Below are positions 20,624 through 29,433 of a DNA stretch of 64,000 nt, one piece after another. A program made the position numbers and the translations under genes. A model generated the notes under the pieces. It had not been told where the DNA came from. It did not search any database and saw nothing but the letters and a program-made list of their open reading frames with translations. Numbering within the stretch: position 1 is the first letter of the stretch; every line of letters starts with the position of its first letter. Source of the stretch: Pelobates cultripes (Eukaryota > Chordata > Amphibia > Anura > Pelobatidae); contig OW240915.1 in assembly GCA_933207985.1 (NCBI GenBank), positions 121,923,890-121,987,889 of the forward strand. Reading direction: 5' to 3'.

Positions 20624-22255
20624 CCCCTTAAGGACTGAGCCAAATGTACACGTTGTGAACGAAACAAAATGTAAACAAAACCTGGCATTTGCGCTACATG
20701 TCTGTCCAACCGTAATTCACCTCTTTCATATTAAATGCACCCACCCTTATTATATATCATTTTATTCAGGGGAAACAGGGCTTTCATTTAATAGCAAATA
20801 TTTAGCTATGAAACATTATTTCAAACGTTTGTGTGAAAAATGCAAAAAACGCCAATTTTGGCCAGTGTTTGTGACTAAGTGGCTACTAAAAAAGACTGGA
20901 CATACCCCGTTTGCAATACCTTGGGTTGTCTACTATTGCAACTGGTATGCCATCATAGGGGTAATTTTCATTCTTGGTCTACCATAGGGTCTCAAAGGCA
21001 CCGTAACCAATCTGACGAATTTTAATGTGAAAAAAATGAAACGCAAGCCTTATATTTGACGCTGTAACTTTTGAAAACACCATAAAAACTGTACTACTTG
21101 GGAGACTTCATTGAACACAAATATTTGTGTTTCAAAACAGCAAAAAGTATCACCGCAATAATATCGTCCGTGTAAGTGCTGTTTGTGCATGAAAAATGCA
21201 AAAAACGTCACTTTTACTGGCGATATCATCGTTGTAATACATTTTACTGTTTTGAAACATTTGTGTTCAGTGAAGTCTCCTGAGTAGAACAGTACCCCCC
21301 ACGTACAGGTTTTATGGTGTCTTGGAAAGTTATAGGGTTAAATATAGTGCTAGCAAATTAAATTCCCTTTACTTTCGGCATGGGTTGTCAGGCAGGTCCC
21401 GCTAATTGTAATTAATTAAGATACCTAATTATGTAAAAATATTACATAAATATATATGTAGAATTAATATATGTATATATATACGTATGTGAATCTATAT
21501 GTGTATATATATATATATATAATTTTTTTTAAATATTTTAAAAAAATATTTTTATTTATATATAGGTATATATATAGTGATATATACGTATATATTTATG
21601 TATGTAGATATATATATTATTTCGTTCTACGTGTATTTTGATATAAATATATATATATTAATATCACAATACAGTTAGAACGAAATAACACACATCTATA
21701 TATTTAATTATTTTTTTAATTTAATTTTTTAACGTATTTACATATTTCATTTTTTTATATTATATATAAATATATATAACAATAATTCTATATATAATCA
21801 GTATCAGTCTACGTGTAATTTGATAATTATATATATTAATAGTAAAATACACCTAGACAGTGTGTGTGTGTGTGTGTGTGTATGTATATGTGTATATATA
21901 TATACTTAGATCACATATATAAATAATATATATATATGATCTAAGTATATATATATATTTTTTTTTACACGTATTAATTTTATTTAAATTTTATTTCTAG
22001 CCAGCAGGGGGACCACCTGTAATTACAGGCAGCCCCCCTGCAGGCAATACAGAAAGCCAGCTATCTCGGCCATGTTATTGTGAGGTCCTCGCAAGGACCT
22101 CACTCTCACATGGCCGGGGGGCACTGGAGGAGGAGGATCTGCTGCAGGAGGGCTCCCTGGTAAGTAAAAAAAAACGGAGGGCGTACAATTACGCCCGGCG
22201 GTGTTTAGAGCCGCCTAAAATAGGGCGTAATTGTACGCCCTCCCGTCTTAAGGGG
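20624..22255. mobile_element. TTAA-flanked element with CCCCTTAAG ends, copy 1
   Basis: Ends CCCCTTAAGGAC (20624) and CGTCTTAAGGGG (ending 22255) are inverted and flanked by TTAA (20620-20623, 22256-22259). The interior (GAGCCAAATGTACACGTTG, then AAACAAAATGTAAACAAAA) recurs at 43339. The right part contains long (TA)n tracts, a palindrome around ACTTAGATCA/TGATCTAAGT (about 21899-21955) and a GGGCGTAATTGTACGCCC hairpin just before the end. The 110-aa frame at 20655-20987 has no recognisable domain. It is nested in the TA-flanked element. Confidence 0.8.
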
Positions 22256-22402
22256 TTAAATATTATAAAATGAAATTGTTTATTTTTTTTGTCCCCCCTA
22301 TGGCAAATCGATGGTGGTCCAGTGAATGGGCTGTGCAGTAGGGGGTGGGGGGGGGCGGCAGGAAGCGTTTACTTACCTCCCAGCAGCTCCTTTCAGCTCC
22401 GT

Positions 22403-22525
22403 GCAGCTCCCCCGTTCAGCTCACAGTATAAGTCTCACGGTCTGTGTGCCACGGTAATCCGTGGCAACGCTCTGACAGCCGCAGGTCTCGCAAGACTTAC
22501 ACTGTGAGCTGAACGGGGGAGCTGC
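22403..22525. repeat. GC-rich hairpin (33-bp arms) inside the TA-flanked element
   Basis: 22403-22435 pairs with 22493-22525 with one mismatch. Inside it GCCACGG pairs with CCGTGGC around TAAT. It resembles the hairpin at 12073-12173 of the hAT element (both start GCAGCTCC and carry GGCAACGCTC). Confidence 0.85.
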
Positions 22526-22729
22526 AAGGAGCTGACAGGAGCTGCCGGCCACCAACAGGACCACCGGGCTTGTAATGAGCCCGGCAGTCCTGGTCTGTAT
22601 AATGGCAATGTAAGTTGCCATAATACAGACACTGACTCGAGTATAAGCCGAGTGGGGCTTTTTCAGCTCAAAACATGTGCCAACCTTGAGTATATACGGT
22701 AACTAAAAACCATTTTAAAATAATTTTAA

Positions 22730-23960
22730 AAAATACAATGATATATATATGTAAGTTTATTCTATCTGTATTTTGATATTTATATATATATATATAAATA
22801 TATATATATATATCACAGTGATTATATTGTCAGTGAAAGTGAAGTTTTTTTGTATCTTTCACACACAAATGGCACTTTCACTGATATCATTGTTGTGATA
22901 CGTTTTACTGTTTTGAAACACTAATATTTGTGTTCAGCAAAGTCTCCTGAGTAAAACAGTACCCCCCCCTCCCACATGTACAGGTTTTATAGTGTTTTTG
23001 AAAGTTACAGGGTCAAATATAAGATTTGATTTTCTGTTTTTTCACATTGAAATTTGCCAGATTGGCTATGTTGACTTTGAGAGCGTATGGTAGCCCAGGA
23101 ATGAGAATTCCCCCCATGATGGAATACCATTTGTAAAAGAAGATTACCCAAAGTATTGCAAATAGGGTATGCTCAGTCTTATTTAGCAGCCACTTAGTCA
23201 CAAACACTGGCCAAAGTTAGCATTCATAATTGTTTTTTGCATTTTTAACACACAAACAAATACAAATGCTAACTTTGGCCAGTGATTGTGACTAAGTGGT
23301 TACTAAAAATGACTGGACATACCCCATATTGAATACCCTGGGTTGTCTAATTTAAAAAAACATATATACATGTAAGGTGTGATTTAGAGATTTATGACAG
23401 ATAATAGTGTTACAATGTCATTATTGATAAATTTTAAAAATATATATTTTGAAACAACAATATCCTACTTGTACTTATAGCTGTATAACTTGCAAAAAAT
23501 AGTTATGTTAACATTGGGTATTTCTAAACACAGGACAAAATTTAGAAAAGATTTAGCATGGGTGTTTTTGGTGGTTGTATATGCGTAACATATTTTGGGG
23601 GTCAAGGTTAGAAAAAGTGTGTTTTAAAAAAAATTTCATCAGATTTTATAATTTATTTAAGTAAATTATATGATATGATGAAAATAATGGTATCTTTAGA
23701 AAGACGATCCAATGGCAAGAAAAACTGTATATAATATGTATGGGTACAGTAAATGAGTAAGACAAAAATTACAGCTAAACAATTATGCCCTCCCGCCCAG
23801 AAAAATACCTGGTTGTTGGTGAACACATGAACTGACTTAACGGTAATCTCCTCAAAACATAATGTATAATACAACTCTTGATGTGTCACCACCCTCCCTT
23901 CCTGGGGAAGCGGGAGGAAGACAGTTCCATGATAAAACATGATAAAACTATAATACATTT
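22730..23960. mobile_element. Rearranged fragment of the CCCCTTAAG/TTAA family
   Basis: 22830-22990 repeats 21160-21310 of copy 1 (GATACGTTTTACTGTTTTGAAACA and GTCTCCTGAGTA-like blocks). 23000-23220 matches about 20860-21050 in reverse orientation, and 23265-23335 matches it again in forward orientation. This makes an inverted repeat around 23130-23340 (GGCCAAAGTTAGCAT / ATGCTAACTTTGGCC). Neither family end is present, so this is a broken, partly inverted copy. Confidence 0.6.
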
Positions 23961-24384
23961 TTAATTAAGGGTATGAAATTATGAAGTAGCACAATACTAA
24001 CTCCCCATTTCACTTCTGGTGACAATGTGTATCAAATGCCATATATTTTAGTAGAAGATATGTTGGTCCTTAAGTCCCCCAAATTCTCAGTAGTTTCATC
24101 TTTAAGGAAATACACCCTCTTGGGTTTAAAAACATCTTACCACTAATATGTCTCTGATTAAATGTGATCTTTTAAATTGTGGGGGTGTTGAGATTTTTAT
24201 TCTTTGTGACCACAACTGTGTGTGTTGGGTTTGAAGTTTTGGTCAGGCTTGTATTCTGGATCAGAAAATCATGGACAATGGTAGAATCTGAATTTGTACG
24301 GCCCTTGGATACTCAACTTGACCAGTCAAAATCAGAGTCAACTCAAAGGCTTGTCAAACCGTTTAAACATAGCATAGCGTAAAT
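23961..24384. other. No feature recognised
   Basis: AT-rich unassigned sequence; the short frame at 24179-24382 has no recognisable similarity. Confidence 0.4.
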
Positions 24385-25382
24385 CTGTTACATAGTTACA
24401 TAGTTGAAAAGAGACTTGCGTCCATCAAGTTCAGCCTTCTTCACATTTGTTTTTGCTGTTGATCCAAAAGAAGGCAAAAAACCCAGTTTGAAGCACTTCC
24501 AATTTTGCACCAAAATAGGAAAAAAAATCCTTCTTGACCCCAGAATGGCAGTCAGAGTTATCCTTGGATCAAGCAGCTATTACCCTACATTGAAAAATTA
24601 TATCCTTGAATATACTGTTTTTGCAAGTATGCATCTAGTTGCTGTTTGAACATCTGTATGGACTCTGATAAAGCCAGTTCTTCAGGCAGAGAATTCCACA
24701 TCCTTATTGTTTTTACAGTAAAAAAAACCTTTTCTTTGCCTTAGACAAAATCTTCTTTCTTCCAGTATAAACGCATGACCTTGTGTCCTATGTAAAGTCT
24801 GGTTTGTATTGGCCCTGAATATATTTGTATAATGTTTTCATATCCCTTCTCAGGCAACGTTTTTCTAAACTAAAGAGGTTAACCGTTCTTCATAGATGAT
24901 ATGTTCCATTCCTTTTATCAATTTTGTAGCCCACCTCTGCACTTTTTCGAGTGCCATAATATCCTTCTTTAGAACAGGTGCCCAAAATTGCACAGAATAT
25001 TCAATATGTGGTCTTACCAGTGATTTATAAAGAGGCAACATGATATTCTCATCCCAAGAATGAATGCCCTTTTTCATGCATGACAATACCTTACTGGCCT
25101 TAGCCACTGCTGATTGACATTGCACATTGTTGCACAGTTTGTTGTCTATAACAATTCCCAAATCCTTTTCGTGTGTTGTTATCCCTAATTTGCTTCCATT
25201 AAAGGTATACGTTGCTTGTGCATTCGTTATGCTGAAGTGCATAACTTTGCATTTTTCAACATTAAATTTAATCTGCCATTTGAGTGCCCAGTCCATCTAA
25301 ATCCCTCTGCAGCAAAGTAATATCTTGCTCACATTGTATTACTTTACTGAGTTTTGTGTCATCTGCAAACACTGAAACATGG
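24385..25382 (-). mobile_element. CR1-type LINE, 3' part
   Basis: In minus orientation it ends at about 24385 with CTATGTAACTATG, the CR1 tail type seen in this window, preceded by a 3' UTR with TTGGATCAACAGC-type sequence. Coding sequence runs from the RT active site (about 25320-25375: FADDTKLSKVIQCEQDI) to the C-terminus. Its 5' side stops at 25382, exactly where LTR sequence (TGTTACGAAC) begins. Confidence 0.85.
24865..25378 (-). pseudogene. CR1 reverse transcriptase, C-terminal part
   Basis: The 143-aa frame (24865-25296) reads NVEKCKVMHFS, EKDLGIVIDNKL, SKVLSCMKKGI, LYKSLVRPHIEYSVQFWAPV and LEKVQRWATKLIKGMEHI, the diagnostic end of CR1-type RT. The upstream bases 25297-25378 carry FADDTKL, the catalytic RT motif, in another frame, so one frameshift lies near 25290. 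After the last block the frame ends within the LFSLEKR region. It is a dead fragment of an enzyme that copied LINE RNA at a chromosomal nick. Confidence 0.8.
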
Positions 25383-25446
25383 TGTTACGAACGCTGGTAG
25401 TTTTAGTACCTTTAGTGTTCACCTATTCCTCCCAAACTGCTGAGCC

Positions 25447-26181
25447 TTACTGATTATAGTTGCAGTTCGGATGTAGATATGAATAGTTCTGGACGAATGC
25501 AGCTTCCAAGTAGTTTATCCCCAGCAAATCACCTTTTCTCCCCTCATGGTGTTCATCCGCCAACCTTGCCGCTTCTTCCATTGTGGTCGGCTTCTGATAC
25601 CTTATCCAGTTTCTAGTGTCTGTAGTGGAGTGCTCAAAGAACTGTTTCAGTAAAAGGAGTTGCATTACGTCCTCCAGCGTAGTGGCTTGGCGGCCTTGTA
25701 CCCAATTTTGGACTGCCCGGTACATTCTAAATACCCATTCAGTGTAAGAGTCTCGGTTCCCTTTCCTTAGAGCCCACAACTTTTTCCGATAGGCTTCTGG
25801 AGTCACAGCATACCATGCTAGCAGAATGTCCTTTACTCTGGCATAGTTGTGTATGGCTGCGTCAGGAACTGCCCGGTATGCCTCTGCTGCTCGACCAGTG
25901 AGTTTGCTGCTTAGTATCGCAGTCCGCTGTTCTGGCTCCAGTCCCTCTAAAGCGCACTGTTGCTCAAAGTCTAGCAAATAAGCATCAATCTCCATCTCTC
26001 TGTCCGAAAAAGTTTTAAATGCAGCGTAATTAATTTTTATCGGCTGCCCTCCATTTGTAAATCCTGACAATGATGCTGTGTCTCCCTTGCTCAGGCTTGC
26101 CTGCTGTGCACTGCGCTCTGCGCCAGGACTTGCGCCACCATCTCCGGTGTGGGGTTTGGTCCGAACAAATTCAACCTCCAC
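25447..26181 (-). CDS. Gypsy-type gag-like protein with SCAN-like region
   Basis: The 244-aa frame has a capsid-like region: FSDREMEIDAYLLDFEQQC, GLEPEQRTAILSSKLTGRA and YRAV, then a SCAN-like helical segment YRKKLWALRKGNRDSYTEW, VEQ-type LLLLKQFFEHSTTDTRNW and TMEEAARLADEH. SCAN domains of vertebrate zinc-finger proteins derive from gypsy capsids of this kind, so Gag is the best call: it would assemble the particle. There is no CCHC zinc knuckle. The last about 20 residues (AAFVQNYSYLHPNCNYNQ) are read from LTR sequence, which shows that the C-terminus results from a deletion. The start ATG at 26181 is the first in frame; the LTR and leader lie upstream on the same strand. Confidence 0.7.
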   Translation of the reverse strand: MEVEFVRTKPHTGDGGASPGAERSAQQASLSKGDTASLSGFTNGGQPIKINYAAFKTFSDREMEIDAYLLDFEQQCALEGLEPEQRTAILSSKLTGRAAEAYRAVPDAAIHNYARVKDILLAWYAVTPEAYRKKLWALRKGNRDSYTEWVFRMYRAVQNWVQGRQATTLEDVMQLLLLKQFFEHSTTDTRNWIRYQKPTTMEEAARLADEHHEGRKGDLLGINYLEAAFVQNYSYLHPNCNYNQ

Positions 26182-26408
26182 ATGACCTTCTACTGGAACT
26201 CTGCTTCCTCCCGGCTGACATTCGCTGCGCTGCTGGTTTGGTCGCCCTCCATCAGTTCTGCTATGAGGGTAGCTCTCTTTTTGTTGCTTGCCACCTGACC
26301 TCGGGCTTCCAGCAATCTTTCAGCATAGTTCTTTTTAGTTTCTCATACTGCTGGGCCATTCACCAGTTGTCCTTGGGAGTCCAATTCGGTCCCACCCTTA
26401 CCACCAGT

Positions 26409-27185
26409 TGTTACGAACGCTGGTTTTACCTTTTTTGCCTATTCTTCCCGAACTGCTGAGCCTTAGTGATTATAGTTGCAGTTCGGGTGTAGATATGAAT
26501 AGTTCTGGACAAATACAGCTTCCAAGTAGTTTCTCCACAGCCAGTAGATAGTTACCCAAACATGAGCCTAGACTTCATAAAGTGTACAACAGGCTTTTAT
26601 GCAAGTCCCCATGCAAGGGGACATCCCACTTGGACCTTGTTGGGCACCAGGACACAAAGATTCCAACCAATCATTTTACAGTGACAAAGTGAAACACTCC
26701 CATTGCAAACACACAATCCCCTCCTCTCTGCCTGTGAGATATTTAAGTCAACTAAATGATAACCTAATTATCTCCAGTCAGAAAAACATATTTTTCCCAT
26801 AAATGACATATCCCCTGAAAGCCCTGATCTGGGTGACCAACATGTCCAAAAATCACCCAGATCAGTTTGGCGGTTTTCGAATTGTATGGAAGTCTCATTT
26901 TACCGACCGCACACGAGGCTCCTGCCAAAAACAGTTCCATGAGTTCAGGCTGTGCGGTCAGTCTATTTAAAAAAAGTCAAAGAAACAAAAGAAAACACAA
27001 ACGGACCCCCCTGGTTCATAAGAGCAATTGTTCCCCTTGTTCGTGGGCAGTAAACTACCGAACGGTGCTCTCCAAGCTGTTCATGAAAAGGAAGCAGGCG
27101 TTCGTATGTTTTTACCGGTGTTCGGGAAGTCGAGTGCCCGATTTTAGTTCCAGACACTCGATGACCAAGTCCTGCTGCCTCCTTT
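26409..27185 (-). repeat. Gypsy-type 5' LTR, truncated
   Basis: Plus-strand start TGTTACGAACGCTGG is the 3' end of this minus-oriented LTR. It shares the LTR hallmarks TTTTATGCAAGTCC, CCTCCTCTCTGCCTGTGAGA and the conserved hairpin at 26824-26865. The U3 end is missing where Tc1 sequence starts near 27186. Confidence 0.75.
26824..26865. other. Conserved LTR hairpin, copy 1
   Basis: Perfect 13-bp stem CTGATCTGGGTGA / TCACCCAGATCAG with a 16-nt loop inside the LTR. Confidence 0.85.
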
Positions 27186-28042
27186 TGTGCAGAGAGCTCC
27201 AGTCCAACTCAGACGCCAGCAAGGTGGAGGTGGAGTACTGGTTTGGGCTGGTATCATCAAAGATGAGCTTGTGGGGCCTTTTCGGGTTGAGGATGGAGTC
27301 AAGCTCAACTCCCAGTCCTACTGCCAGTTCCTGGAAGACACCTTCTTCAAGCAGTGGTACAGGAAGAAGTCTGCATCCTTCAAGAAAAACATGATTTTCA
27401 TGCAGGACAATGCTCCATCACACGCGTCCAAGTACTCCACAGCGTGGCTGGCAAGAAAGGGTATAAAAGAAGAAAATCTAATGACATGGCCTCCTTGTTC
27501 ACCTGATCTGAACCCCATTGAAAACCTGTGGTCCATCATCAAATGTGAGATTTACAAGGAGGGAAAACAGTACACCTCTCTGAACAGTGTCTGGGAGGCT
27601 GTGGTTGCTGCTGCACGCAATGTTGATGGTGAACAGATCAAAACACTGACAGAATCCATGGATGTCAGGCTTTTGAGTGTCCTTGCAAAGAAAGGTGGCT
27701 ATATTGGTCACTGATTTGTTTTTGTTTTGTTTTTGAATGTCAGAAATGTATATTTGTGAATGTTGAGATGTTATATTGGTTTCACTGGTAATAATAAATA
27801 ATTGAAATGGGTATATATTTGTTTTTTGTTAAGTTGCCTAATAATTATGCACAGTAATAGTCACCTGCACACACAGATATCCCCCTAACATAGCTATAAC
27901 TAAAAACAAACTAAAAACTACTTCCAAAAATATTCAGCTTTGATATTAATTAGTTTTTTGGGTTCATTGAGAACATGGTTGTTGATCAATAATAAAATTA
28001 ATCCTCAAAAATACAACTTGCCTAATAATTCTGCACTCCCTG
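27186..28042 (+). mobile_element. Tc1/mariner DD37E transposon, 3' half
   Basis: Nearly identical to the right half (reverse complement) of the full copy at 60306-61868, including the inner repeat (AAGTTGCCTAATAATTATGC, about 27829-27851) and the terminal repeat ending CTGCACTCCCTG at 28042, followed by TA. The left half is gone and is replaced by LTR sequence. The right flank is L1 copy C, so the transposon had inserted into that L1. Confidence 0.9.
27187..27714 (+). pseudogene. DD37E transposase, C-terminal half
   Basis: The 175-aa frame corresponds to residues 166-338 of the intact transposase at 60634-61650. It retains the second catalytic Asp (MQDNAPSH) and the Glu (NPIENLW) but lacks the DNA-binding domain and first Asp. 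The differences I see are a Val/Ala change (WEAVV) and a Val/Gly change (MDVRLLS). Very high identity indicates recent divergence. The apparent Met start lies in junction DNA and is not a true start. Confidence 0.85.
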
Positions 28043-28626
28043 TAATGCTGTCATCCTTAGAACTCAGCAAAGATTGCCATGGAGCCCATGTTATCTGGAA
28101 TTTCTTAGTTTTAATTGGGGAATCTAGCAACATGCGTACGTACACATAAAATTGGTGTAGCCTGTCTTTGAGTTGGGTAAGAGATGGGCACACCGAGGAT
28201 TTCCAGTGTGTTGCTATCAAATTACAGGCCACTAGCATGGTGAGGGCTGTTAGCGGGTGGTATGTATGGTGGGCATCTCTGTCAAACGGCAGTAAAAGAC
28301 AAGCAGAGACATTCATTGGAAACCCTTGTATTCCTAATAGTTCTAGTAGTGATTGGACTTCCGTCCATAGTGGACGTATCCAATCGCAGGTTCACCACAT
28401 GTGGAGCATAGTCCCCTCTTCTTTCTTACATCTCCAGCATGTCTGGGATGATGCTGGGTATATTTTGCTCAATTTGTGGGGTGTCATATACCAACGATAG
28501 AGAAGTTTCATGTGTGCCTCTGTTTGTGTGTAGCACCTAGTCCATTTTGACAGACGAGTAAGTGCTCTGAGCCACCTAGACTCTGTTAGTGCAACTCCAC
28601 TGTCCCTCTCCCAATGGGATCTACAT

Positions 28627-28890
28627 GGTTCTGGTCTTAATGGTTGTAATTCTAGTCCCGCTTTATAGCTTTTGGTTTAGTTGGTGCAGCCATGCACCTC
28701 TGCAACACTAATTGCGGTTTAAGGAGAGGGGGTTGGTCGTATTGGTGCTTCAACATGGTTCTGGTCTTAATGGTTGTAATTCTAGTCCCGCTTTATAGCA
28801 TAGGGACAAAGCTTTTGGTTTAGTTGGTGCAGCCATGCACCTCTGCAACACTAATTGCGGCTTAAGGAGAGGGGGTTGGTCGTATTGGTG
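28627..28890 (-). repeat. Tandem duplication within L1 copy C
   Basis: The block GGTTCTGGTCTTAATGG through GGTTGGTCGTATTGGTG occurs twice, about 28627-28750 and 28756-28890. It differs by a 13-bp indel (CATAGGGACAAAG) and few substitutions, so it is a local duplication of about 130 bp. Confidence 0.85.
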
Positions 28891-28892
28891 GC

Positions 28893-29433
28893 ATTAAAAC
28901 ATAGAAACATAGAATGTGACGGCAGATAAGAACCATTCGGCCCATCTAGTTTGCCCAATTTTCTAAATACTTTCTTTAGTCCCTAGCCTTATCTTATAGT
29001 TAGGATAGACTTATGCATATCCCACGCATGCTTAAACTCCTTTACTGTGTTAACCTCTACCACTTCAGCCTGAAGGCTATTCCATGCATCCACTACCCTC
29101 TCAGTAAAGTAATACTTCCTGATATTATTTTTAAACCTTTGTCCCTCTAATTTAAGACTATGTCCTCTTGTTGTGGTAGTTTTTCTTCTTTTAAATATAG
29201 TCTCCTCCTTTACTGTGTTGATTCCCTTTATATATTTTGTTGTTTCTATCATATCCCCCCTGTCTCATTTTTCTTCCAAGCTATACATGTTAAGAACCTT
29301 TAACCTTTCCTGGTAAGTTTTATCCCGCAATCCATGAACCAGTTTAGTAGCCCTTCTCTGAACCCTCTCTAATGTATCAATATCCTTCTGAAGATACGGT
29401 CTCCAGTACTGTGTACAATACTCCATTAGTGTG
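28893..29433 (-). mobile_element. CR1-type LINE, 3' fragment inside L1 copy C
   Basis: It ends at about 28895 (minus orientation) with ATTCTATGTTTCTATG, the CR1 tail type also present at 62201. Coding pieces: EYCTQYWRPYLQKDIDTLER and VHGLRDKTYQERLKVLNMY (29265-29430), then KGINTVKEETIFKRRKTTTT and YYFTERVVDAWNSL (28989-29252). The 5' end is truncated at about 29433, where L1 resumes. It belongs to the same subfamily as the CR1 copy at 58485-62201. Confidence 0.85.

Larger units (their letters stand above)
19939..22699. mobile_element. TA-flanked DNA element with CCGTATATACTCGAG ends
   Basis: Inverted ends CCGTATATACTCGAG (19939) and CTTGAGTATATACGG (ending 22699) are flanked by TA (19937-19938, 22700-22701). 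The left end repeats ACTCGAGTATAAG in its first 110 bp, and the right end has another ACTCGAGTATAAGCC at about 22634. No transposase is visible. The interior holds a GT-rich minisatellite, a TTAA-type element (20624-22255) and a GC-rich hairpin (22403-22525). Without the nested element it is about 1.1 kb. TA duplication suggests a Tc1/mariner-type MITE, but the family is uncertain. Confidence 0.7.
25383..27185 (-). mobile_element. Gypsy-type LTR retrotransposon remnant (LTR-gag-partial LTR)
   Basis: Minus-strand order: 5' LTR (27185 to 26409), leader, gag (26181 to 25447), then a 130-bp partial LTR (25513 to 25383) that repeats the end of the first LTR at 26409-26540. Pol is absent, so an internal deletion fused gag to the end of the 3' LTR. 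A TGG-start primer-binding-site candidate follows the 5' LTR at about 26404. At its right end the LTR is truncated against half a Tc1 transposon. The left border abuts CR1 sequence. No target duplication is visible. Confidence 0.7.

Noticed and set aside
20655..20987. 110-aa frame in the TTAA element as a possible transposase
   Set aside because: No DDE, zinc-finger or other catalytic pattern, and only decayed pieces occur in the related copies.
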